From WVZL01 sp041862375 (GTDB lineage: Bacteria; Acidobacteriota; Aminicenantia; Aminicenantales; Aminicenantaceae), in contig JBGVTE010000009.1 of the NCBI GenBank assembly GCA_041862375.1, positions 1-31,827 on the forward strand: a DNA stretch of 31,827 nt, read 5' to 3'. The notes below the pieces were generated by a model. The model was not told where the DNA came from and searched no databases. It was given only the letters and a program-made list of their open reading frames with translations. Within the stretch, counting starts at the first letter, position 1, and every line of letters starts with the position of its first letter. Position numbers and translations under genes: made by a program. Positions 25,454-31,827 of this stretch are shown in pieces.

Positions 25454-25785
25454 CAGCCAAGGAGAGGGGGGAATATTTCTGAAAGCTTCCGTGGTTGCTC
25501 TCTGTCGATTTGAGCGGTGGAGTCCATGCCATCTCTGAATGTTTTGCTGTTTTCTGTTCAGTTTATATTTTCTGGCAGTTGACCTTACCGTTTTAGGTGT
25601 GATATCTTCATCTAAGAATATTAGTTGGCAGAAATCTGGGAAAACTGATAGGGATCTGTGACGATCACTAAAAGGAGATTCTTATAAAACTACAGCTTTT
25701 TTGCGTAATCTGAAATTTCCTGAGTTGCTGTTCAAAGCAAAAAGAAAGAGGAGCTGTTTTTTTTCGAGTATTCAGATTAATTTAG
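25454..25785. other. Gene-poor stretch beside the receptor remnant
   Basis: The minus-strand frame of the receptor remnant stays open to about 25627 (reading e.g. DEDITPKTVRSTARKYKLN), but that part does not resemble a TonB receptor and has no recognised family. It may be unrelated sequence joined by deletion. Otherwise only the AT-rich lead into the next gene is seen. Confidence 0.4.
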
Positions 25786-26118
25786 ATGAAAGGAAAATTA
25801 CATTTGACTCTTAGAGAGAGATATGTTCTGTTTAAAGGTAAATTTCGCCGTATGTATCTTGTTTATTTCCGGCCTGGCTACGTTAAAAGAAGTATAAAAA
25901 GACGAAGAGGGGAATGTCGTCGAACAGGAGCCTGCTGTAGACTCGGATTCGATTGCTGGTTTCTAGAATCGAACAAGGAAGACAGCCTCTGCCGGATAAA
26001 TGGCAAGAAATCAGCTGTCTGCAGGTTCTTCCCCATTGATGAGAGAGATCTAAGAGACCGAGATATCATCGAGCCCAGGCGTCCTTGTGGATACTATTTT
26101 TTTGATACGCAGGAATGA
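25786..26118 (+). CDS. Small Cys-rich protein, YkgJ-like metal-binding candidate
   Basis: This 110-residue basic protein carries seven Cys. The pattern is GECRRTGACCRLGFDC (about 43-58), then SLCRINGKKSAVCRFFPID (about 68-86), then RRPCGYYFF. The pattern C-x5-CC ... C ... CRxFPxD resembles the YkgJ-type zinc/iron-chelating domain (CxxxxxCC..., CRxFP), in which Cys residues bind a metal cluster. The N-terminal 40 residues are basic and aromatic and could sit on a membrane surface. ATG 25786 has no clear ribosome site. The gene stands alone. Function is unknown; the family assignment is from pattern only. Confidence 0.6.
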   Translation: MKGKLHLTLRERYVLFKGKFRRMYLVYFRPGYVKRSIKRRRGECRRTGACCRLGFDCWFLESNKEDSLCRINGKKSAVCRFFPIDERDLRDRDIIEPRRPCGYYFFDTQE

Positions 26119-26162
26119 CTTCTTTTATTTATAACCTGCACAATAGGGCTTGGATTGTTTTA

Positions 26163-26258
26163 TTAGTTATTAGACTCTGAGACTTTTTTTCCCTGATTTA
26201 TTGCCTGGAGCAAGTTCTTAAATTCATCCGTTTCTTTTAGAAGTCCAAACTTATCCAT
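26163..26258 (-). other. 31-codon micro-ORF, possible gene remnant
   Basis: ATG at 26258 opens a 31-residue frame ending at TAA 26163-26165, reading DKFGLLKETDEFKNLLQAIN. This resembles the first residues of Mfd-like helicases ('EFxxLLxALxxGxxVxVSG') before ending. There is no strong ribosome site. The rest of the 300-base gap up to 26419 shows nothing else. Confidence 0.2.
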
Positions 26259-26419
26259 CTATTAAACGTTTTTCCTGCTAAACCAGTCCAGCTTCTCTAT
26301 CAAAATAGAGTCCATGTAAAATCTTCAGGGAATAAAGATTGTGAGCCTAAGAATTAAACAAGAAAAGATAGAATGTTACTTCATCAAATCTATCACGATT
26401 TATCGTTTTCCTTGTTGCC

Positions 26420-27478
26420 TTATTTCAGATTAAACCTGACTGTCACTGTAAAGGTAACACCGACTGGCTTTCCTTTAATAATTATTGGTTCATATTTCCA
26501 CTGTTTGATGGCATCTATGGCTGCCTTATCTAATTCAGGATGAACAGGTCTTAAGACTTTTACTTTAATTACATTTCCCTTTGTATCAGTGGTTGCTTCT
26601 AAAATCACTATCCCGGATATCCTTGCTTGCCTCGCTGTCTCAGGATAAACTGGATCCACTTTATGGATGAGTTTCGATGGTTTGATATTCCCCTTAGCTG
26701 GAATTAATTGTTCCTCAGGTTCGACCATTTCCATTTCTTCTTTTATATATTTTTCTGGATTTTCTTTAAACTTAGCCAGACATTCCTCAGAACAAAATAG
26801 AAATGTTTCTCCTTTATATTCATAGGAAGCCACGGCTCTGTTTTCTTTTTCAAATCCTGCTCCTTTACCGATTTTTTTTCCACAAACAGGATCGATTGCT
26901 CTGATGCTGGCTATTAACCCACCGCCGACAACTTCACCTAGCACTCCACTTGTGACACGGAAAGAGAGAAAATACGGAATTTTCTTTGAATCTGAGAATC
27001 CGATAACAGCAATATTATCTCTGGGGAGAATAATTTCAGCGTCAATGAGATTCTTCTCTTTTTGCTCTTTCGGCCCTTCGAAGACTTCGACTCGAAGCTT
27101 ACTGGTTTCTTTATTCATGTTTGGTGTTAGAAAAACTGAATAATCATTCCCGTTAACATTGATAATCTGGAATACTTTGTCTCCTGAAGAGGCTTTCCAG
27201 GATAGGTCAGTTTCATTAAGGAGTTCAACATCCTCAAGATGGAATACATCTTTCAGTTCACTGCTCTCGTCTGGAGATTCAGTTACAGAGATTATATTTC
27301 CTGCAAAGAATGGCTTGAATGTATAGGAAGTGACTACAGATGATTTTTTTGCAATCCCGGCACTGTTTATTCCCTTGTAGAACTTGAGCTTCAGATCAAG
27401 TTTTTGGTCTGCTTTACGGCAGGAAAAAGGTAAAATAAGAATGAAAATAAGAGGGATTAGTTTCATTGCTTTTTTCAT
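26420..27478 (-). CDS. Lipoprotein with YHS and TonB C-terminal domains
   Basis: This 352-residue protein has a lipoprotein signal with lipobox LPFSC (Cys20) and an N-terminal beta-rich region (about 25-190) of unknown family. A YHS-type metal-binding domain (about 196-245) begins DPVCGKKI and continues YEYKGETFLFCSEECLAKF, with Cys199, Cys229 and Cys233. A TonB C-terminal domain (about 270-350) reads KVDPVYPETARQARISGIVI with the late AAIDAIKQWKYEP motif. YHS domains bind heavy metals such as copper; TonB_C domains contact TonB-box partners or peptidoglycan. The N-terminus is a lipid anchor instead of the usual TonB membrane helix plus Pro-rich arm, so energy transduction through ExbBD is unlikely. 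It follows the sigma/anti-sigma pair by 12 bases and is the likely output gene of that operon. Confidence 0.83.
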   Translation of the reverse strand: MKKAMKLIPLIFILILPFSCRKADQKLDLKLKFYKGINSAGIAKKSSVVTSYTFKPFFAGNIISVTESPDESSELKDVFHLEDVELLNETDLSWKASSGDKVFQIINVNGNDYSVFLTPNMNKETSKLRVEVFEGPKEQKEKNLIDAEIILPRDNIAVIGFSDSKKIPYFLSFRVTSGVLGEVVGGGLIASIRAIDPVCGKKIGKGAGFEKENRAVASYEYKGETFLFCSEECLAKFKENPEKYIKEEMEMVEPEEQLIPAKGNIKPSKLIHKVDPVYPETARQARISGIVILEATTDTKGNVIKVKVLRPVHPELDKAAIDAIKQWKYEPIIIKGKPVGVTFTVTVRFNLK

Positions 27479-27490
27479 TTTATGCTCCTT

Positions 27491-27982
27491 TTAGTCTATA
27501 GTCGGATCCATCCAGATGATGGATAATTTCTTGTTTTTAGGTTGAAAAAGATAGATTTTGGCTGGCTTCCCCTGAATTGTAGCTGATTCAACTAAGACGC
27601 TTTTTGCCAATTTTCCTGAATCCATTTCAAATCCTGATTTCAAAAATAGGAAATAACTTATGCCAGCGAGCGAAACAATGATAATTACCAAGAGAGATGA
27701 TGCTGTCAGTACCCATTTTCGCTTCTTGAAAGGAGTAAGTCCTGGTTCCTCTTTCAGTTCAGATTCTTCCTTTGAAAGAGCATAGAGACTTGATCTTATT
27801 TGAGGCCATAGACTTTCTTCTTCCTTTACTGTTTTGGTAAGCGCTAATATCTTTTTCAACTTACTATCTTCTACAGATTCTTTCTGACAGTGAGAACAAC
27901 CAGAAAAATGTTTTTTTATTAAATAAGATTGAAAGCTCCTGACAGGGATCACCCAGTATAAAAATTTATAAAACTCACACAT
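27491..27982 (-). CDS. Zinc-finger (ZAS-type) anti-sigma factor
   Basis: This 163-residue protein has an N-terminal zinc motif HFSGCSHC (His25, Cys29, Cys32; HxxxCxxC), then an acidic linker, one membrane span (about 91-114) and a 48-residue outer domain. This is the plan of membrane anti-sigma factors of the RsrA/ChrR/RseA-like ZAS group. They sequester an ECF sigma until a redox or envelope signal releases it. The gene overlaps the sigma gene by eight bases, so the two are translationally coupled. The signal sensed is unknown; the zinc motif suggests redox or metal input. Confidence 0.85.
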   Translation of the reverse strand: MCEFYKFLYWVIPVRSFQSYLIKKHFSGCSHCQKESVEDSKLKKILALTKTVKEEESLWPQIRSSLYALSKEESELKEEPGLTPFKKRKWVLTASSLLVIIIVSLAGISYFLFLKSGFEMDSGKLAKSVLVESATIQGKPAKIYLFQPKNKKLSIIWMDPTID

Positions 27983-28529
27983 CTTTTTTTTCCTCTAGAA
28001 ATCTTTTTAATTTTCTTTTTGCATTGAAGACATGAACCCGGACTGTGCTTTCTCTACAGTTGAGCACGTGGCCGATTTCTTTAGCCGTATATCCTTCATT
28101 TATTTTTAATGAAAGCACAGCCCGTTCTTTTTCATTCAGCTTATTTAAAAGCGGATTGAAAATCTCAGAATTTTCAATTTTTTTATCCTTATTTTCATCT
28201 TTGTTGAGCAATTTTTCTTCCTTAATCATTTTCTTGATAAATTTTCTTTTAGTTTTTTCCTTCCTTATCCTGTCCAGGCATCTTCTGTAAGCAATAGAAT
28301 AAAGCCAATTTTTAAAACTCCTCTTTCTGTCAAAACGGTTTAAATTAAAATAAGCCTGAATAAAAGCTTCCTGAGTAACATCTTTAGCCGCTTCTCTATC
28401 CTGTAAAATATTAAATATCATAGGAAGAAGTGCTGGTTGATACATTTCAACCAACTTTCCAAATTCCTCCACATCTCCCGATATACATCGGGAAATTATT
28501 TCCTCTTCTTCCATTAATGATTGTTTCAT
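27975..28529 (-). CDS. ECF-type RNA polymerase sigma factor
   Basis: This 184-residue sigma-70 family protein has region 2 at about 20-90 (FGKLVEMYQPALLPMIFNIL; DVTQEAFIQAYFNL; FKNWLYSIAYRRCLDRIRK). A Lys/Glu-rich linker leads to region 4 at about 128-178 (LNEKERAVLSLKINEGYTAKEIGHVL, ESTVRVHVFNAKRKL). It is a different subgroup from the sigma at 264. It heads a three-gene operon with its anti-sigma and the YHS-TonB_C lipoprotein. Neither ATG 28529 nor the in-frame ATG 28514 has a clear ribosome site. The promoter region holds a 10-bp inverted repeat. Confidence 0.93.
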   Translation of the reverse strand: MKQSLMEEEEIISRCISGDVEEFGKLVEMYQPALLPMIFNILQDREAAKDVTQEAFIQAYFNLNRFDRKRSFKNWLYSIAYRRCLDRIRKEKTKRKFIKKMIKEEKLLNKDENKDKKIENSEIFNPLLNKLNEKERAVLSLKINEGYTAKEIGHVLNCRESTVRVHVFNAKRKLKRFLEEKKDV

Positions 28530-28546
28530 TGGGAATACGTATCAGG

Positions 28547-28596
28547 CTGTAAAAACGTTTATTATGATTATATTATGAAGAATTATGTTTTTACAG
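28547..28596 (-). promoter_or_regulatory. Putative promoter and long inverted repeat of the second sigma operon
   Basis: CTGTAAAAAC (28547-28556) and GTTTTTACAG (28587-28596) form a perfect 10-bp inverted repeat with a 30-base spacer. In the minus-strand sense TATAAT (28572-28567) lies inside the spacer, and TGTAAA (28595-28590), 17 bases upstream, falls in the -35 place within one repeat arm. The other arm would lie at about +1. The arrangement suits two operator half-sites bracketing a promoter; a large RNA hairpin is the alternative. Confidence 0.45.
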
Positions 28597-28720
28597 GCTT
28601 TGCTTCTTAAAAGGGTATAAATAACTAAAAAATGAGAAAAGACAGTGGCAATCACAGAAACCAAATTCTTATAAAATTAAATTCAAAAGTTCATAAAGAG
28701 AAATTGCCATGAATACTTTA

Positions 28721-28749
28721 TTGACCGGAACTACTGAAAATGTTAAAAA
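28721..28749 (+). promoter_or_regulatory. Possible tRNA-Leu promoter
   Basis: TTGACC (28721-28726) and TAAAAA (28744-28749) are separated by 17 bases and lie 22 bases before the tRNA. The -35 is a five-of-six match; the -10 is weaker. Confidence 0.4.
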
Positions 28750-28771
28750 ATAAGACGAAGTATTAATAAGT

Positions 28772-28861
28772 GCCGGAGTGGCGAAATTGGTAGACGCACT
28801 GGACTCAAAATCCAGCGGAGCATTTTGTTCCATGTGGGTTCGAATCCCTCCTCCGGCACCA
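28772..28861 (+). tRNA. tRNA-Leu(CAA)
   Basis: The acceptor stem GCCGGAG (28772-28778) pairs perfectly with CTCCGGC (28851-28857), followed by A73 and an encoded CCA (28859-28861). The anticodon arm CTGGA-CTCAAAA-TCCAG gives anticodon CAA, reading UUG leucine codons. The long variable arm is that of a class II tRNA. The T loop is TTCGAAT; its stem has one U-U mismatch. An antisense ORF across it is a well-known spurious product of tRNA-Leu genes. Confidence 0.95.
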
Positions 28862-29265
28862 ATTTTCCCTGATGGTTCCTTGATTTTGTCTTTCAAACAC
28901 TTTCAATCCTAATACCATAATTTCAGCGCAATTCAGTCATTTTTGTCACACCTGTGGCACATAGGGAGAAGTCTATTTCGGAATAAATCACCTGACTCCA
29001 GATCCTAGCACATTTTGGGTACAAATATTGCCTCTAATCTCTTGTAGGGGGGGCTATGGGAAATTTGACTCAACCCCTCTCCCCTTATATATAACACTTG
29101 CTCCGATGGTTGAAGAAAATTACCTTAAAGGCCGGTGACTCTATCCCTAGATGACATCTCATTACTTCTTTTAGCTCAAATGACAATCGAAGCTTCAATT
29201 AGTCGCCAATAAATACACAGATATCTTATGACTTTACATGGGTGGCAAAAGTATATTTTGAGTTT
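28862..29265. other. Non-coding stretch between tRNA-Leu and a tRNA fragment
   Basis: About 400 bases hold no ORF of protein-like quality on either strand. A G7 run lies near 29047-29053. The stretch looks like intergenic or junction DNA. Confidence 0.5.
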
Positions 29266-29333
29266 ACAGACGGAAGGGACTTAAAATGCCTCGTTGGTTA
29301 TCCAACGCGCCGGTTCGAGTCCGGACCTCGGCA
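29266..29333 (+). pseudogene. 5'-truncated tRNA-Leu(UAA)-like fragment
   Basis: From the end of a D arm (AGACG) onward the sequence follows tRNA-Leu(UAA). The anticodon loop is CTTAAAA (29280-29286). A perfect variable-arm hairpin CGTTGG-TTAT-CCAACG spans 29292-29307. The T loop is TTCGAGT (29314-29320), and the 3' acceptor strand CCTCGGC (29326-29332) is followed by A. The matching 5' acceptor strand GCCGAGG is absent. The region before it keeps only GGTGGC (29241-29246) and is stretched by unrelated AT-rich DNA. There are mismatches in the anticodon and T stems, and no CCA follows. This is what the 3' target duplicate of an element integrated at a tRNA gene looks like. Confidence 0.6.
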
Positions 29334-29572
29334 CTCTTTTTGATTCTAACGCCTTTGATCAAAGTTAATTACCACAACTAAACCAAACTAAGCCAAAACA
29401 AGCGAAAATAAACAAATTTGGTCTGTTTTTTGGCATGCTTATGTCCCCAATCTGTCCCCACATTGAAATCCATTCTGCCCTGCTAGTTGCCGGCTGATGT
29501 CAGCAAAAGGGAGGATTAATGGGGTATTTAATCCTTGTAAAATGCAATTAAAAGTGAGATATATCTAGCATT

Positions 29573-30298
29573 ATGGGAGAAATTCATTTAAACCTTATCA
29601 ATCTGATAAAAAGAATTGATCTGACAACGCCACTGATAGGTTTATGCGATGCGCCCAATCCTGAGCCATTTAGCCCGATCGTTACGCCAAAAGAAGGCGA
29701 CTGTATTTTCTCGTTCTATAAAAATTGGGCTGAGGGTGAGACCCTTCATATCACAAAGGATCATTACGGCTGTGGAGGCGCAGGTCATTGGATGTGGGGG
29801 ATAGAGACCAGATCGAGGGAAGATTTCATCAAGTTTCTAGTAGACGATGAGGGACTTAAAGCATCACATAAGCTTATGGAAAAGTGGATTGATTCGATTG
29901 AACCTTATCTGGCAACTCATCCCCACCTTTTTATTGGGCCGTTCAAGGAAGATCAGTGGGAATATATAAAAACTATCACATTCTATGTCAATCCAGACCA
30001 GCTAAGCACTCTGATGATAGGCGCGCAGTACAACAGCGCTCCAGATGATCCTCCTCCTGTGATCGCACCATTTGGTTCGGGATGCATGGAGCTTCAGCCA
30101 TTTAAGGATCTAAGTATCCCGCAAGCTGCGATAGGGGCAACAGACATCGCGATGCGCCATCACTTATCTCCGGATATACTAGCATTCACTGTCACTAGAC
30201 CAATGTTCAAACAGCTTTGTAAATTAGATGAACGAAGTTTTATTTATAAATCCTTCTTGCAGAATTTAAGGAAGGCACGGAGACTGCCTGATCTTTAA
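29573..30298 (+). CDS. DUF169 family protein
   Basis: This 241-residue soluble protein fits the DUF169 plan. It has an N-terminal substrate-like segment (GLCDAPNPEP), a central DHYGCGGAGHWMWG (about 63-76) and a late IAPFGSGCMEL (about 163-173) with conserved Cys and Gly, then a C-terminal alpha/beta half. DUF169 proteins are common in archaea and anaerobic bacteria and have no established function; conserved Cys residues suggest metal or cofactor binding. ATG 29573 has no good ribosome site. It is the first intact gene to the right of the tRNA fragment, so it may be part of an acquired segment. Confidence 0.7.
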   Translation: MGEIHLNLINLIKRIDLTTPLIGLCDAPNPEPFSPIVTPKEGDCIFSFYKNWAEGETLHITKDHYGCGGAGHWMWGIETRSREDFIKFLVDDEGLKASHKLMEKWIDSIEPYLATHPHLFIGPFKEDQWEYIKTITFYVNPDQLSTLMIGAQYNSAPDDPPPVIAPFGSGCMELQPFKDLSIPQAAIGATDIAMRHHLSPDILAFTVTRPMFKQLCKLDERSFIYKSFLQNLRKARRLPDL

Positions 30299-30314
30299 AG
30301 ACATCGGGGTCCAA

Positions 30315-30515
30315 TTAAAATTGTGGATTTTTAAATTTTTCTGAAGCAGGTACCCCACCGATTCCCCAGTGTGATTTTTTGATTTCATGTACAATTACTT
30401 CCACAGCCTGCGCAGGGATGTTCAAGTCTACAAATACGTTAGTTATTTTTTGAATTACGATTTTGGCTTTTTCTTGTCCGAAGCCCTCCCACACATTTAC
30501 ATGAACACTAGGCAT
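30315..30515 (-). CDS. 4-oxalocrotonate tautomerase-like protein
   Basis: This 66-residue protein begins MPSVHVNVWEG, keeping the catalytic Pro that becomes residue 1 after Met removal. It ends with the subunit-contact motif HWGIGGVPASEKF. Family members form hexamers or trimers and catalyse keto-enol tautomerisation. Both Arg residues of classical 4-OT are replaced: Arg11 by Phe and Arg39 (in the VRVII strand) by Glu. The activity therefore probably differs. GGAGGAG lies six bases before the ATG, the best ribosome site in this part of the window. It is convergent with the DUF169 gene. Confidence 0.85.
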   Translation of the reverse strand: MPSVHVNVWEGFGQEKAKIVIQKITNVFVDLNIPAQAVEVIVHEIKKSHWGIGGVPASEKFKNPQF

Positions 30516-30728
30516 TTTGCTCCTCCAGAGAGTAATCTAATAACTAATTTGGTAACGTATATATTCAGATATTGCAAATCAGAAATATTCATATGACGCC
30601 AGGATTTATGGCGATTAAGTATTTCATGAGATATTATTTATAATAAATTGGTTTGTTAGGTTTATTAAATACAAGACTGAAGACAAGCACAATTAAGTCT
30701 TGATAAAATAGCAATTGGATTGAGGTTA
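30516..30728. other. AT-rich intergenic DNA
   Basis: The promoter of the tautomerase gene should lie here. A small hairpin CGCCA...TGGCG (30596-30612) is the only structure noted. Nothing coding is seen. Confidence 0.4.
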
Positions 30729-31071
30729 TTGGAACTCAAAACAAAAAAGCCTCGGCTTCCCGTTAAGTTTATAGACAGTTGAGCGAATTAGTGGCTAAAG
30801 ATGAGCAAGTGGATCAACTCAAAAGATGGCTGGATCTAGAACAAAATTAGCATTTCCGGATGAATTTCATTTAAAAAAGAAACAAGTTCACCATAGGGGT
30901 CTTGATTCATTACATTCTGACCTTCTGAATCTAATTGTTGAAGGCGCGTGCGGTCATCGTCCTGAAAGTAAACCAATTCCACAAATTAAAGATGCTCTGT
31001 TTTAGCGAGCCGAGTTGATTAAGGTAGAGAATAAAGATGAAAATATTGTTATTAGGATTAAACCTTTATGA
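30729..31071 (+). pseudogene. Decayed small gene spread over two frames plus a stop
   Basis: Three protein-like pieces follow one another. The first (30729-30782, ending LPVKFIDS) gives way to a second in another frame (ending LVAKDEQVDQLKRWLDLEQN at about 30850). The third is an intact 59-codon ORF at 30826-31005 (FPDEFHLKKKQVHHRGLDSL ... IPQIKDALF). After its TAG, the same frame continues RAELIKVENKDENIVIRIKP to a stop at 31069. One ancestral protein of roughly 110 residues with two frameshifts and one nonsense codon explains this. Alternatively only the 59-residue ORF is a real gene. No family is recognised. Confidence 0.4.
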
Positions 31072-31182
31072 TAATAGCGACTATGTTTAGAAAAGATTTT
31101 GTGACTCGCTTCGTCTGCCTAAATGTTTTGAACTTTGAAAGTGAGCAAGACGTTATCCTTAGAAAATGAGGAGTGTAAGTTA

Positions 31183-31827
31183 GTGAAGCTTGACCTAGAA
31201 TATGTAAAGCTAACTATACATATTTCTAAGACATCTAATCTTTTTCATATAGTTGATCAGATTTCTGAGTGGAATGAATTCTGCCACAGGCAATATGTCC
31301 GCTATTTTGAAAACGTAAACGACGGTCTTTCCCCCCGAGATAAAGAATTGCTGGCTGAACACCGATCTGTACGGAAAGAGCATTCTTGGGGAGGAGGGCT
31401 TGAGCAAACATTTTACACCTCTCTCAATCTAGAACAGGCGATAGAAGCTGGTCTAAAGGAAGGTTATCTCAAGCCTGAGCAAGCAGACATTGAGCGGAGA
31501 GTGTTAATGCATTTTGTTCCTCGAATTGAAAAGTTAATGAAAAATGAAATGAAAACGCTCAAATCTTTTCAAGAAAGATTGCTCCAAGAAAAAGTTCATA
31601 TGCGCACTTTCGCAAAACAGGTGTCCAGATTCTGCCATAATGTTAGGCCAAATGTTCTTGTCTATTTAATAGCGAATCCCGACAAATGGAATTGCGGCGG
31701 GGGTTTCAATGGCGGTAGATTAACTCTTGAAATTCCACAGGCACACGATGCTTATCCAAACTTTCTCCATGAACTTATGCACGCATTCCTTGATACTCAG
31801 AAAGAAAAGCTAATTAGATTTACAAAT
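31183..31827 (+). CDS. HExxH putative zinc metalloprotease, partial at window end
   Basis: An open frame runs off the right edge, giving at least 215 residues. The visible part has a helical, charged N-terminal region (EWNEFCHRQYVRYFENV, GLKEGYLKPEQADIERRV). Near the cut end is a strand segment CGGGFNGGRLTLEIPQAH followed by NFLHELMHAFLD, a gluzincin-type HExxH zinc motif (HELMH). The third zinc ligand would lie beyond the window. GTG 31183 has GAGGAG (31168-31173) nine bases upstream; GTG 31141 is an in-frame alternative without such a site. There is no signal peptide, so a cytosolic location is expected. The family is not recognised. Confidence 0.65.
   Translation, partial: MKLDLEYVKLTIHISKTSNLFHIVDQISEWNEFCHRQYVRYFENVNDGLSPRDKELLAEHRSVRKEHSWGGGLEQTFYTSLNLEQAIEAGLKEGYLKPEQADIERRVLMHFVPRIEKLMKNEMKTLKSFQERLLQEKVHMRTFAKQVSRFCHNVRPNVLVYLIANPDKWNCGGGFNGGRLTLEIPQAHDAYPNFLHELMHAFLDTQKEKLIRFTN

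Noticed and set aside
28669..28896. 75-codon minus-strand ORF containing GGGIRTHMEQNAPLDFESS
   Set aside because: It is the antisense reading of the tRNA-Leu gene, a familiar spurious annotation.
28930..29420. CRISPR array or tandem repeats in the tRNA-flanking DNA
   Set aside because: Only loose AAAC/AAGC-type reiterations are seen; no repeat-spacer periodicity exists here or elsewhere in the window.

Overview
The window is AT-rich DNA from a Gram-negative, probably anaerobic bacterium. It carries ADP-heptose and heptosyltransferase genes for the inner core of lipopolysaccharide, the remains of a TonB-dependent receptor, a membrane-anchored octaheme cytochrome of the hydroxylamine-oxidoreductase type, and a giant 2-hydroxyacyl-CoA dehydratase activase-like protein. 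The TonB_C lipoprotein, the receptor tail motif and the secreted C69 dipeptidase recall Acidobacteriota and Aminicenantes. That placement is an impression from protein style and was not computed.

Layout. (1) 264-2901 (+): an envelope-stress-like operon of ECF sigma factor, one-TM putative anti-sigma, HtrA-like PDZ protein that has lost catalytic His and Asp, and a small charged helical protein, closed by a strong terminator. (2) 3002-5016 (-): a TrmH-family RNA methyltransferase and an MFS exporter. (3) 5017-7250: loosely packed DNA with a secreted beta-helix protein and a doubtful small ORF. (4) 7300-10365 (-): a heptose operon, rfaE1 > rfaE2 > GT9 heptosyltransferase > ICMT-like methyltransferase, in which the kinase and adenylyltransferase usually fused as HldE sit in different frames. 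(5) 10622-17646 (+): octaheme cytochrome, arylsulfotransferase-like propeller, glycine-zipper protein, GT39-type glycosyltransferase and C69 dipeptidase, all exported or membrane-bound. (6) 17738-22003 (-): the 1421-residue activase-like protein. (7) 22221-25236 (+): a fused FakB-FakA-type fatty acid kinase with a PAS-like tail, followed by plsY; together they would turn free fatty acid into acyl-phosphate and then lysophosphatidate. (8) 25233-26258: a decayed TonB-dependent receptor tail, a Cys-rich small protein and a micro-ORF. (9) 26420-28529 (-): a second ECF sigma/anti-sigma pair driving a lipoprotein that joins a YHS metal-binding domain to a TonB C-terminal domain. (10) 28772-31827: intact tRNA-Leu(CAA), then a 5'-truncated tRNA-Leu(UAA)-like fragment that looks like an integration scar, then accessory genes (DUF169, a 4-OT-like tautomerase, a decayed small gene, and an HExxH protein running off the window).

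The best candidates for something not well described are the single-chain FakB-FakA-PAS protein beside plsY, the sigma/anti-sigma/YHS-TonB_C lipoprotein module, and the ECF-linked HtrA homologue that appears catalytically dead. All functional statements come from reading motifs by eye; no database search or structure prediction was run.
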